Source: Ornithodoros turicata (Eukaryota; Arthropoda; Arachnida; Ixodida; Argasidae). Taken from it: DNA of 64,000 nt. This document shows positions 24,301 to 36,700 of this stretch, piece by piece. A model generated the notes under the pieces. It was not told where the DNA came from, ran no database searches, and saw only the letters and a list, made by a program, of their open reading frames with translations. The translations under genes and the position numbers were made by a program. Each line of letters begins with the position of its first letter. Positions within the stretch are counted from its first letter, which is position 1. Where the stretch lies: NCBI RefSeq assembly GCF_037126465.1, contig NC_088207.1:45318143-45382142 (forward strand), in the 5' to 3' direction.

Positions 24301-25700
24301 AACCAGCACGCTTTTACATCTTCTCGCACTATAGTGGAATATGGACGTAAGAAGATAACGATTTCATACAGAATACACGCGACTCTAAAACGGTTCGGTG
24401 CACGCACGTTTCGGTGCAAAGACATTTCGATGTAAACCTTGTTTAGAGGCAGAGAGGTTTCGTCGCGAACACGCTTGGGTGCACGGACATTACGGGACAA
24501 TGTGCGCACTCATATAACAAGCATGTGAACAGCAACTGTCACGTGCTCACTGACACTGAGGAAGCATAAGTACGGAAAAAATAGGAGATAATGTTCACTG
24601 ATTTGAGACTTTTGCTGAATGATGAGGCTATCGTATCTTTTATCAGGTTACCTGATTTTTTAAAAGATAATATTTGGCTATTATTAACAACTTGTAAGTT
24701 TCACATTACGTTTTTAACCTTTCACGTCTACCTTTAAGTCGCTTTACTCGTTTTTTAGCATAATCATGTTGTCGTGAACTAGTTTCATCACTGTTCACCA
24801 TAATAATCATTATTCCAAAACATCGAAATCTGATTTTTTTGCGCAAAGATAGTTTGCAAAGATTTTTACATAATTTTTTCTGAATTTTAAGCCAAGCTAC
24901 AGTATAACGACAAGTCGCGAGAAAGGGACCCATGAATAATGTATCCACATGTTACTTCTCTCCATCCAAAGTTTATTTTGCTATTCCGTACGAGTTCCAG
25001 CCTTCAAGACTCAGCCCTAGGGAGCGGAAGCGTGTCTTTCTGGAGTAGCTACTCGCTGCCGAGAATTCTCACAGCAGGAAGACAGGAAAGTCAGTGCAAC
25101 TCAGTCGACAAAGAAACCGTTTTCTAAGTCGACGGTTTCAGCGTTGCTTTGAAAATCCGAGCTGCACACTCAGTGGCCGTCTTTCATGACGTCAACTCAA
25201 AGAATTGCTACCCTGGTAGACGGTCAGCCATGGTAGACGTTTAAAAGAAAAGAAGCACAAGAAGAAAACAAATACAAATATGTGTGTCAGCGAGGTCAGC
25301 GTGCCGGCACGGCGAACGCGAAAATATGTTTTGCGCAGACACTAGAGAGTTTTAGCAAACCGTTGATAACGTGGCTTGCGTCGAACCGTATCAACCCAAC
25401 CAATCAGTGGATAAGATTATGAGTCACACACGACTGCGATTGGTTCCGATGCGCATGATAACCTTACCAACGGTTTCCTAAAGCTGCCTATTATCTTCTC
25501 CAATAGTGACTATACTAGTCCCTTTGGTGTCACTAAACTCTTTCGCTTTCTTTTGTTTTTCTCTCGTCGAGGGGCTATTTCTCACGTGGTTTGCGTGCAT
25601 TTAAAATGCAATACGGACTAAATTTTGCATCTTCAGAACCTTACCTAATTTATGTCATTTCATTCTTCGACTTTCACGAAAAATACATTAAAAATCGTGG
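21319..25700. other. No gene recognised; one 80-bp palindrome
   Basis: Arms at about 21728-21764 and 21777-21808 ('cacaaggcacagcacgaag' versus 'cttcgtgtgccaccttgtg') form an imperfect hairpin. Elsewhere there are short C and A runs (22626-22657) and no recognisable exon. Degenerate repetition of 'cggtgcacg' is seen at 24393-24485. Confidence 0.5.
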
Positions 25701-25705
25701 TCAGT

Positions 25706-26123
25706 CCATTGGCGGGTCCGACGGAAATGCGTTAGCATTAAAACTTGTACACCCTTTGGTAACTCCCCTTCACAACGCTACAGAACCCTTCAACGACCCT
25801 TCACACGACCCTACACAACGCTAACGCAAGACCGCATCCGCAGCCAAACGAGCCTTTCGGGCTTCCTCCAATTCAGCTTGGCGGCGCCGTCTCGCAGCCT
25901 CAGCCTTCTCTCGCCGCCGCTCCACCGCAAAGCTTTCATAACCCATGGCACGCCCACGCAGACACGTATGAACTTGTCGACCACCACAGATGCACTGCCG
26001 GAGCCGCGTCGCACTCTCCACGCGCCCTCTCCTTCCTTCTCCACTCCGCGCCGCTCTGTGGCTACAGACAGACCACGCCGCGATTTTTTCGTAGCGAGGA
26101 CTCTAATGCTTACGCATTAAAAG
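25706..26123 (-). repeat. Repeat-like segment with a short Arg/Ala/Glu-rich open frame
   Basis: On the - strand a frame ending at about 25821 reads through ERRREKAEAARRRRQAELEE, a charged, probably helical run. Similar Arg/Ala-rich runs are, from memory, common in repetitive tick ORFs. The borders carry mirrored 'atgcgttagcatt' (25727) and 'aatgcttacgcatt' (26104), so the segment may be a mobile unit. A host gene is not supported. Confidence 0.3.
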
Positions 26124-27587
26124 AGAAACACATATTTCCCCGTAAAGGCCACGAGCACCATGTACTTACTCCTGCTGTACTTTTGTAGAACTACGATTCT
26201 TCACTCATTCATTTCTGTGTAGGCGTCGCAAAGAGCGCGTGCGAGAAGCTTGGCAGCAGGCCGTCGGTAAAATCAAACAAAATCCTGACTTACTCCTTGG
26301 AACTAAGCCGAAGACGAAAACCCACTGCACGTCAAGTTAGATTACAGATGCCCAGGCAACCTTTAAAGGCCAGCCTTGCCCCTTTTTACCCTTTCCCACC
26401 GTACAATCATTCCGAGTCACCAATCACATGTTGGTCGTCACAGAGGTGAGTCTGCGGAAAGCCAACGAAGGGCTAAGGCAAACACTCGGCGATCAGAGCT
26501 GTCAATCTCTGCTTTCATTCCTGGACTTAAGGGACAATAGTCTCCTATACACGGCTTGGACATTGAACTCATCTTGTACTGGTACTTTCATGACTTGTGC
26601 ACCTGGTCATGAGAGGCTCGTGCTATTGATGCTGCGTGGCGTACGAAACTTTGTCACAACAAGAACTTGGATCCATTTGATTCACAAACACATTAAGGAG
26701 GAATTTCCTCATTCCTCGTCACTTCATGTATCTGTTGTTGCTCGTGTGCGGAGTAAGCAATGGTGACATTGCTGCTCGTATCAGCGTGCCGGTGCACAAT
26801 AGAAGCTGAACTGAAATTGGGTATTTGCTAAGAAAGCAGCTCTCCTATATAGCGATTTGGGCAGATGACGTCTTGTAACAGATACTATAGTTACCAAGTC
26901 GTTTGTCTTATGCACCTCACCAAGAGATGCCATTTTTTTCAACTTTCTGTCCATAACACAAAAGCCAAACAACCACATTTCTCTACCAAGAAAGTCTGGC
27001 CCTGCTACATGTACTTTCGCCCTTGTGTTCTAATGCTAACTTCACATCAGGTTTCGTCCTATTATTTCTGAAGAGTTTGTGAAAAAAAGATATGCGAACT
27101 TGTGAAGTAGCACAGTAGAGAGTCACAACGACTGAAGCATTTTGAGAGGAGAACCTCTATCCTGTCCAAACAAGTCTGGGGAGCTTCTTCGCTGGCATCG
27201 ATAGAACCAACTTGGAGGATGATGGCTGACACGTCCTCAGGTATATCCTTGACAATCAGGAACTCTCTAATCAAGTTGATACCAAACTTCTTAAAATCCA
27301 CTCGCATAAGATTCATGCCCATCATCGGGGGGCGTATTCTGGACCTGACAATAATTGTGAAGGCTGTACCTAAGGACGTCTCTCCAGCTCCTCTCAAACT
27401 GCTTCATTCCTTGTGACTCTCTACTGCGCTATCTCTCTACTGGACTCCGTTTCGGACTTCATCGTCTTCTCCGCCATTTAACTTGTGTATACTCTAAAGC
27501 GACATAAAGTTAGGGGCACTCGCAGACCTAGCGCGACTGCCATTCACGATTGTGAATAAAAGTAAATATCTGAACGTTCCCCTCCAG
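26124..27587. other. No gene recognised upstream of the channel exon
   Basis: No exon for the first transmembrane or pore segment of the channel could be found here. A 112-codon frame at 26428-26766 has no recognisable family. The last 12 bases form the pyrimidine-rich acceptor of the exon at 27588. Confidence 0.5.
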
Positions 27588-27784
27588 GTTTCGGCATGAC
27601 GACTCCCATGACTTCAGCAGGTCGAGCTCTAGTGGTGGCCTACGGGTTCTTCGGCTGCTCTGGGGCGATCCTCTTCTTCAACCTTTTCCTCGAGCGCATC
27701 ATCACATTCCTCGCCTATGTGTTACGTGCCTGCCACGAGAGGGAGCTGAGACGTAGGGGCCTCCTGGACCGTCGAGAGTCTCAG
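27588..27784 (+). CDS. KCNK13: KCNK13-like exon: end of pore 1 filter, M2 and cytosolic linker
   Basis: The acceptor CCCCTCCAG precedes 27588 and the exon opens mid-codon within the filter (G|GT TTC GGC gives GFG), the position at which K2P genes characteristically carry an intron. It encodes GFGMTTP, M2 (ALVVAYGFFGCSGAILFF) and a basic linker ending RRESQ. The donor is CAG|GTTGTA, weak at +4 and +5 but in the right phase (0) for the next exon. Confidence 0.9.
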
Positions 27785-30700
27785 GTTGTACACTCCATCA
27801 TTCCGCCCGTACTATTCTTTGAGCGTTGAGCAGTTACGGACATACAACTTCTACAAAAACATGGCCACTCCAGAGAGAGTGTTGCACTCCTAGTGCAGCG
27901 GTTGCAGTGGCTCAACCAACCCGTGCTCAACGTAACAACGGAACAAAATGTAATTCCACGCCCATAATAAAGTTACTGCGATGGTGAAATTACGCAGCAC
28001 CGCCGCCAGGTGCCGACTGCCTACACCATTTTGATGCTGAGCTTTGTTTGCTATGCAGGAGGGAAGACACGTGCATACTTCGCCCTTCGAAATCCCTTCA
28101 TCCTTGAACTCTTTCAGTTTGGCAACAAAGCCCCCATATCACAAGAGGCTGTGGCGGGGATCTCTGTAGATTACATTGAGCGCGAAAAATAGACCAGGTG
28201 GCGGAGAGCATCGAAATGGCGCGCCCCAGGTGGCTGATAAGCGGATTCTGGACGGATTACGCTCGGATAGTGGCTTTTTGGGCGGCGCAACGACGACCCT
28301 GACGTCAAAATAGGCTCCACCTACAAGGCGGCAAAAGATCTGAGAATGGCCAAACTACGGCTCTGGATAACGGGACGAAATACGTTCTCTCATACGAATT
28401 TTAATCCAGAAGTATAGTCGTGCTCAGCCTAAGAGCGGGATCTTTAAGATCCGCCCTAGGCTTGTTCTTATTGGCTGTACTGCCAAGCCGCATAGATGTA
28501 CGTCGCGACAAGTACTGCGCAGACAGCGAAACTACACTGCCGTCATCCACCGCTGAATCGTTCAATTAAAAAAAAAAAATATAGACACCATTGGGCACGA
28601 ATAGACGAGTTTAATTATAAAATAACATCAATACTTATTAGGAAATCCCACCACTCTATTTTTGGCGCCTCGTGGTATATACAGGGTGTTTCACTTAAGA
28701 GTGACCCCTTATTTAAAAAATTTACTTGACATAAAAATTAGAACCCTTCTGCGTCATACTTGAAGGTTTTTTCCGCCTATACAGGTGGTTTCCATCAGTG
28801 TACCTCATTAATTTGTCTAATTAGCTTAATTGAACTCAAAATTCCCAAGGAAAGGTAACGTTTTTTGCACTAATTAGAAAGCCCATGGCCACAACACCCT
28901 ATTTCAGTCACTATTACAGGATCTTTCACGATCTTTCCCAAAAAATTTGATACCCGAAAACACATAAAAACTGTCCGAAAAACCGTCGCTTGTCAAGGCG
29001 CTCGTTTGGCCAAGTTGCCCCACCAAGTATGGGGAGGAGAACAACACAGGAAGCAACGAGAAGCCAGGTCCACCTCTTTATGCTGCCTCGTTTTTTGGTT
29101 GGTTCCTTTTACCTGTCGAGATGAACTGTGGAATAGAGAAGGGATTAAAAAAACACCCAGGAGGACAGCAGACTTCGGTGATTATCAGTAACTCATGGCT
29201 GCGAACAGATAAGCTTGTGAAGGCAAAATACGTGATTGCATCCAGTCTCCGCCCTCGCTTTTCCTTATGTTTTCTTATGCTGTTTCCATGAGCAGTGGGA
29301 GTGTCTTCGGGCCGAGACGATAGTCCCAGCGCCGCGAAATTCAAAAGCGCGCTTGCAGAGATGGCAAGTTTTCGGGTATCAAATTTTTGTGGAAAGATCG
29401 TCAAAGATCTTGTAATTGTGACTGGAATTGGGGTTGTTGTGGCCATGGGCTTTCTAATTAGCGCAAAAAAAAGTTGACTTTCCTTGGGAATTTTTGAGTT
29501 CAATTAAGCTAATTAGACAAATGAATGAGGTACACTGATGGAAACCACCTGTTTGGGCGGCAAAAACCTTCACAAGTATGACACAGAAGGTTTCTAATTT
29601 TTATCTCAAGTACATTTTTTTATAATTAGGGGTCACTCATAAGTGAAACACCCTGTATACATCATGCTATCCTCCGCAATGATGTAGGGGATGTTGCAAT
29701 TGATGATCCACAACACCAGCATTCTGAGCAACGAGAAATAAAGAATGTGGCACTTCGCCTGCTCTATGAGCGCCATAAACGAACTAAAAGAACCGATCGC
29801 AAAAACGTTATGCTAAGAGCACAGCATGTCTAAGTGCTAGTCAAAATATGGATTTTGCAACTAGCCCGAAGCATGAACGACGACGCTGCAATAAAGTAAA
29901 CGCATAGCAGAAAAGAACAGAGAAGAACGTTCAATTGAATCTCATGCATGTGGCTCCCATTGAATGCCCGCAGCTCTCTCTTGTGTGATAAGCGAGGAAG
30001 CGCTAAATGAAATGATTTGGAACCGAACCAACAGAAAGAGCAGTGACCCACATTGTACTCGATCGAAGCCGTTATTGTTAAGGAGGGTAAACATTTGAAC
30101 TGTCCGAATCGCGTAAGCTCTGAACGCAGCTAACGAACTCCGTAAGTTCGGAATGCGAAAAACATCAGCAGTTGTAACCGACGACCGTACTTATTGCAAC
30201 GGAACAATATAGAAGTTATTCTCGCTTTAAAGGGGTACTAAAGTTCAACAATATCTCCTCGTGAAACGAATGAGTCCGTTACCTTGACATCAACACAAAA
30301 GGAACGGGCTTCGGGGTTTGCTTTTAAAGTACGAACTACCGAACAGCCCAATTTTTAACCATTTTCAAGGAACGGGATTCATCCGTTGTGTTGTTCGATA
30401 TAGAAAAAACGCAATTTACGTTTTCTCTCTCCCTCTCAAGAAAGCCGACAATGCGGAGCGCGCCTTCATTAGTCTCTTCAAACGAATTGTCCCCGGGGAG
30501 GGGACCAGTTAGAGGGGTCCAATACGGGGTATCTCCGCGTCGCTGGGCTTCTTGAGATGGAGAGAGAGGGAGAGAACGCACATTGCGGTTTGTTCCGCTC
30601 ATAAGTCACGAACGACGCTTACCGTGTATACATACGAGCGACATTCCCCAGAATACTGCAGCGAAAGATGCGAAAAACGTCATAGCTTTCTGCTGCCATG

Positions 30701-33700
30701 TGCACGCGAGCGCTCAACGTCGCGTCTTCACGTACACTGTGCTAACCGTGGTGAATATTCTGCGACGCAGCCACAATATATTCTGTAGCAGACGACATGA
30801 AAAGACGCCGACTGTGTCGTCTGCTAAGTGTCGTCTGCAAAGTGTGCAGTATACCCCACTCCCGATATTGCGCACCGTGTGAATGCTCAACATAACACTG
30901 GACGGAACTTGGGCTCTGTGAGCAGTGGTTTCGCTCTTTCTTCCTCCAGAATCTCCTGTGAGGATGTCGCCCGTGTGAATACGCCGTTAGCGCCCTTCTA
31001 AGTTTGTGTTTTACCTCAAACAAAGATGCGACGTAAAATACAAATACTAATAAGCACAATAATGGAATGCTATCACAGTGACTGAACCTTTACTGCACTC
31101 TTGTCTTGCCAGTGAAAAAAGTTTCGTAAGTTCTGTGGGTTGCAAAGTTTCCGCAAGTAAAATGCATTTTATGCAGCGTACAGGCATGCTGAGCGACGTC
31201 GTTCTACGACACGGAGAATACTAATGCGTTGTTCCGACTGGACTATGTAACTCTTGAGCTCGCGTAGAAACATTTACACTAGCTGTCGCGAAATTGGAGA
31301 TAGGTTGCTTTTCCCACGTCTCTCGAATAATAATGAACATTTTAACATATCTATGTGCGTAGAATGAGAACAGTCCTTGAATCTGAAAATGTGAGGACAC
31401 CGGCTAGCGCTCTAATTATAAACCTCTGCCACACTTTCACACGCTCAGTGCCAACAGTAGCAACCGATCATGTCTAAAGTTCTCTCTTCTGATTTGTTGA
31501 TTGCGGAAGCTGTACGCTCTTTTGGGACCTTTGGCACATATGCAAAGTGTGACAAACGCTTGATCTAGTGAAGACAAGGGTCGTGCACAATTTTTTATAA
31601 TATTTTGCACATGTGTAAAGTGTCGTTCGGGATGACAGTTGGTTAAGAGTGTACGCTGTGTGGGTGTATGTCTGTGTCTTTGGAGTGTGCACACTTGAAG
31701 ACACAGGTGACAATGTTGCTATTCCCGAACTGCTTGCCTGATATGGCCGCATGCTTCCCAATTCGAACTTGGTTCTAATTTTCTCAACTAACGTGTTGAA
31801 GCGGGGCAGTTGCCTAATTTTCTCTTTTCTCTAAAAATAAAAACTGTAGCGCCTCCGACAGCATGAACACTAGTCTCAAACAAATAGCATACATAAAGGT
31901 CACCCTATGGAAGTCTCACTTTGAGACAGCGCTTTGAACACGACACAAACGCGACACGAGGATCTATAGAGAAGAATTTCTTCGATTTCGATAGCGAAGG
32001 ACGCGGAACACAGAGGGCGATGCAATCGAACGGGCCTCCCGTCTTCAATATGCCGTGCGTGGTACTTACGCGATGCGCAACCTTGCAATTTTGCATGCAT
32101 AGCTATAGCTGAACAGACCCCCTACAATTCCATTCGGAAATGTTCGGAAACGCGAGCAGAAGGTTCTAGAAAATTCCATTCCAAGTTGTACAGCAGAATA
32201 CTGTGAAGGAATGTGGTTAGGTGGCAGGAAAGGGGGAGAATAAGGCCCAGAAGGGTAAGAAAATCAAAATACGTATCAGCTCTTCCAGATTTCAACCACA
32301 TTTCGTACGCCAGACGCAAATTGTATTGAAACTTCATACTTTCTTCGTTTTTGCAACGTTTCCTGCTACACAGTTAAAACAGGAATTCACCACGTAGCAC
32401 GCTTCTAGCCATTCCGGATAACCCCGTTCTCTCTTGTGTTGAAAATTTGATGAATCCGCATATTTGGACACATTACGCAAATTACGAAGTGTCCAAAAAA
32501 TTTTCAAAAAATCAGGAGACAAAACGATATCACTCTGAACTACGGTTGGCTCCGAGCGATGCTATGTGGCGAAGCGATCTTTTAACAGCGCACTCCTCTC
32601 CTAGTAGCCAATTTCTTCACTGAGATTTCAGATAAATCGAATTTCCCTTTGGCAAAGCATGCACAGTTTTGTTCCGCGTCGTCACTGGACACGACACATC
32701 GAACACTGGATATTATTATACAGTACACAAAGAATATACCCCGCTTAAAATATAAACTGTTCCTCACTCGTCAGCCTCTTTCTACACGTAAAGCATACTC
32801 CATCTTCCCTGAAGACAGATACAAGTGCACGCTGAGAATGCATTCAACGGGTGATCTACCAGCTTGGCGAGAAGCTGCTAAGTGGGGAGAAAAGACAAGG
32901 GTTACACAAAGCAGGAACCTCTCCGCACCTCTCAGAACAGGCGGCGTTCCGGAAGGCAAACTTGGAGCACTTAGGCTATGACAGTCAGCACGGATGGAGA
33001 CTCCTCCCCACGCATTGCTTCTGCAGCACAAAAGGGGATACGAAAAAAGCGACGTTATCTACCACCATACATCGCTCGCAGCTACCCTCAATGCTTTCCT
33101 CATCTTTCTTAGCTTACCTATCGAACGTGTAACTGATATAATGGCGTAAATGCAGGCTAGCTGGTGGGGAAACTCCATACTATACAAAGAAGAGCGTGGG
33201 GTTCACGAGGAATACATGCTCAGGCATTCGCACACGCATCTGCGCATCCGTAAGCCTGTTTCCTCCCGAAACAAGATAGCTTTAACTGGTGCAGTGCTTG
33301 GCGAATTATAGCACATTCATATCCACGCCTTGCTTAACCTCGCAACATTCCCCAATTCCGCGTTGTGTAGACGTAGATGAATGTGTTTCCGCTCGGAAGC
33401 CACGAAAAAACGTGCATTCAGCGAATGCTTCTAGAAGGAAAAATAATCGATCGTTGGGCTACGTAAATTTGCCCATACAAAAGGTGGCTTGGGACGGCAC
33501 TCTGCTTATTTGCGAAAGGGTGCTCAATAACCGGACCAGAAAGTACACGGTCCAACATGGACAGTCAGCGCCATCAAGAGAGGGAACAGAATTGTGAATT
33601 TTCCTCGTGAGACGTTAGCAAGGTGTTTGACAGCGTCTACACCACCTGGTTACTGCCACCTTAGTGGCACTTCATGTGTGTCGTACCTGTATGTGAGTGT

Positions 33701-36700
33701 AAACGGGGCGGCGGGTGGGGGGGGGGGGGAGGGGGGTTACAGGGGTTCCCGTAGACCCTCTGAATCTGTGAAGGGCGCCAAAGTGTAATCTCAGGTGCCG
33801 TATACGAATAAAATGCTATAAACCGTTTTCCTGAATCGACCAAATTGCCAGCATAGTAAAGGCTTTGTCGATTGATGCGGTAGAACTCACGACGACATGA
33901 CCTGAAAGTGTTCACGGGTTCAAGTATGTTTTAAACAACTCTCAGTCTCATGTGTGCCATGAGCTGTATTTGACACTTTTTGTCATTCAGACTGTCTCGA
34001 ATTTTTGGGACCTCTGGCATGACTTGATGGTGGCGGTGGGGGATGGAACCGGTGTCTCCCTGAATTCAGGACGTTGCGCCGCCCCTGAGTGTAAACGACA
34101 GCGGTCGTCCCATCTACTTGCTATCCGTATTTGTCCTTGATCAATTACCTAACCCCCTATAACACGAAATGTACCATGAGCGTTCTTTGTTTTCTTTTTT
34201 ATTTCCCCGCGTCTAGCCAAACTACCCTCTAGCCTCTTTTACTGTTCATTACTCATACATATTTTACTATATTTTACTTCTCATTTACAGCTCTCCTTTG
34301 ACGACCGCCTGGATGACTGGAAGCCATCCGTGTACTGGGTGATGTTATACCTGTGTTTGGCCACTGTAGTGATCGCTGTTTCTGCATCCGCCTTGTACTC
34401 GGTCACAGAACAGTGGTCCTACTTCGAGTCCCTCTACTTCTGCTTCATTGCTTTCTCCACCATTGGTTTCGGAGATTTCGTGCCGAACCAAAGAGCCCAC
34501 TATCCGCACATGGATACGAGCTCCACTGCCTACTCAACGCCACCAGCGGATCCGTCGAACTGTAGCACGACAGCCATGGAAAACATCCTTCGAGTAAATG
34601 ACACCGAGGAAGAAAATGCATCCACTTTCAGGAAGGAATTTCAGGTATTGTCATCTGGGATGTATTGTCGTCCAATACGGACGTTTTGAACGACTTCCAT
34701 GGTACGTCTTTGGTGTGTATGGTTGGTTGGTTTAGAGAGAGAAAAATATGGAGAGGTATGGTACGTGACACTCTAAGAAGAAAAAAAAGGAGTAAACGGG
34801 GAAGCGATTACAGCTTCTTCTCCCAGAGATGGCGAATACTCCCTATTTTAGTCCCCTGAATCCCTAAATTTATTCCCCGGCACTGCAAATAGTTCCTGAA
34901 TTCCGCATAAACTTCCGTGCGTTTAGTCAGGGAGGGGAGTAACGGTTGTGGCAATGCATCGAGTCCCCAAAACGGCTAAAGTAACTCATTTTTCTTCTTA
35001 GAATACATAGAGCGTTGCCTATTATATTACGCTGAAATTATTTGCGTCGTTCCTACAATATTTACAACGGGCAAAATGATGTACAGCGGCTTCAACAACA
35101 TGCACATCTGCTGCGAGCTCTTCGTACTGTGGGGGCACAAAGTGAACATATGTGTGCTCAAATCTTTAAGAATTTCAAAGTCTTTTTGTAATTCATTTCC
35201 CTTAGAAAAAAAAATTTAATCTGATATAGTATTTGAATATAAAATTACCTTCTGACATCCTACGACAATATTCAGCTTAATTGCGTTTAAACATGAATGT
35301 ATCTCCCTCTTTCTATGTAATCTTTAGAGGTAGACACTTATTTCACACGTGACACAGACAGAATGCAAAGTGCCTTCAGTGATTTTCTATATTTCAACCA
35401 AACGTGGTAGCTGCCGAACACTATGCAGATGCCAACTACAGGGTATGGCTCTATAAGAATGAGCTGCAGTTGGTGTCCTGTAAAGCGTGCTTTGCCTGCA
35501 GTATTGACGAGCAAGCAGGGGTAAGCCACCCGTGCGTGTCGGACAGGAAAAGCTGGTGTTCACATTTGGTGAAAATGAACGAATGTATAATTCCCTTTAA
35601 AGGATTTTTGACACATTGATGCTTGTTGTTAAACTCTAAAACAGAGCTTCATCGCGTAACATGCTGCTAGTCAACCTTCACCGACTTACACCTTTTTGTG
35701 ACACTTAGCGATTATATTAATGGTCAGAGAAAGGCGTAAGTGCGACGCCCTGTATTTACGAGTTGTGAAGGTATCATTCTGTGCATTTGCTAACCGTGAG
35801 TTGTGCGCGTTGTGTGGCAGAGTTCTGCTTTGAGAGTGCGCCTGTTACAAGACGCGGGTGCATTGCGCGCATTATTTCCCTCCTCGTCCCTTGAGCAACA
35901 AGTGTATAAAAGTGTCGTTTATCTAAACCTTAAAGGGGTTGAGACAGGACATCCCACGTTATCCCAGATAAACGTAAAAGACGCTTCTTTGCACCAGTGT
36001 GAATCTGCATTGAGAGTTTCACAGCGAAAAGAGTGATAGAAGCGGAGAAAATGGGCACCGCGAATACCGAAACTCATGCGACTCTGACGTCACAGCGCAC
36101 GCCGTTGCCAGTGAGGCAGCGCACGAGAAGTCACGTGCTTACGGCTGCCAATAGGAATGGACGCAACTCTGAGCTCTCTGACGTCGGCGCTTTGCTCGGG
36201 AGTGTGTTTGAGGGCTTGTATCTCGCTACATAAGACACGTAGAAGAATAATTCTTTTTTCTTCAGTACTCTGCCGTGCAGTACAACGCGTCCATGATGTA
36301 ATGAACCGTGTCTATGAAAGTGTCCCAACCCCTTTAAACGTTTTCACTGAAGTTAAATGTGCCAATGCCACAATGTTAACGCTGTTATGACGGCACTGCT
36401 TCCAGATGAACTGGTACCGTGTGACCAACTTTGTGATCCTGGTTGTCGGCTGCTGCTGCATTTACAGTCTATTCAACGTCACTTCCATCGTCATCAAGCA
36501 GGTGCTCAACTGGCTAATCAAAAAGCTTGACTGCTCCTGCAAGCTGAGGCGATACAAGACGCCTCATTTAGACAAGCCCAGGTAATGCACCTACACCTAT
36601 ATACGACGTTCGAGTCTGCACGGTGCATTTACTACAGCGCATAACTACAATGAGATTACTGAGATGATGAGATAACTACAATATATTTGAGAAACACAGG

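Larger units (their letters stand above)
27785..34290 (+). other. Channel intron (6.5 kb), repeat-bearing
   Basis: It contains the long-TIR element at 28681-29656, the fold-back at 30405-30590 and an F1 fragment near 32505-32590 ('aaaaatcaggagacaaaacg', 'gatatcactctgaac'). A G-rich run lies at 33714-33737. No additional exon is supported. It ends in the pyrimidine-rich acceptor TTCTCATTTACAG. Confidence 0.7.

Noticed and set aside
26428..26766. 112-codon + strand frame considered as the missing channel exon
   Set aside because: It lacks the first transmembrane segment, the pore helix and a TIG-type filter ending at a donor.
27062..27397. 111-codon - strand frame just upstream of the channel exon
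   Set aside because: No recognisable family and no supporting splice or start context; it lies antisense within the presumed channel intron.
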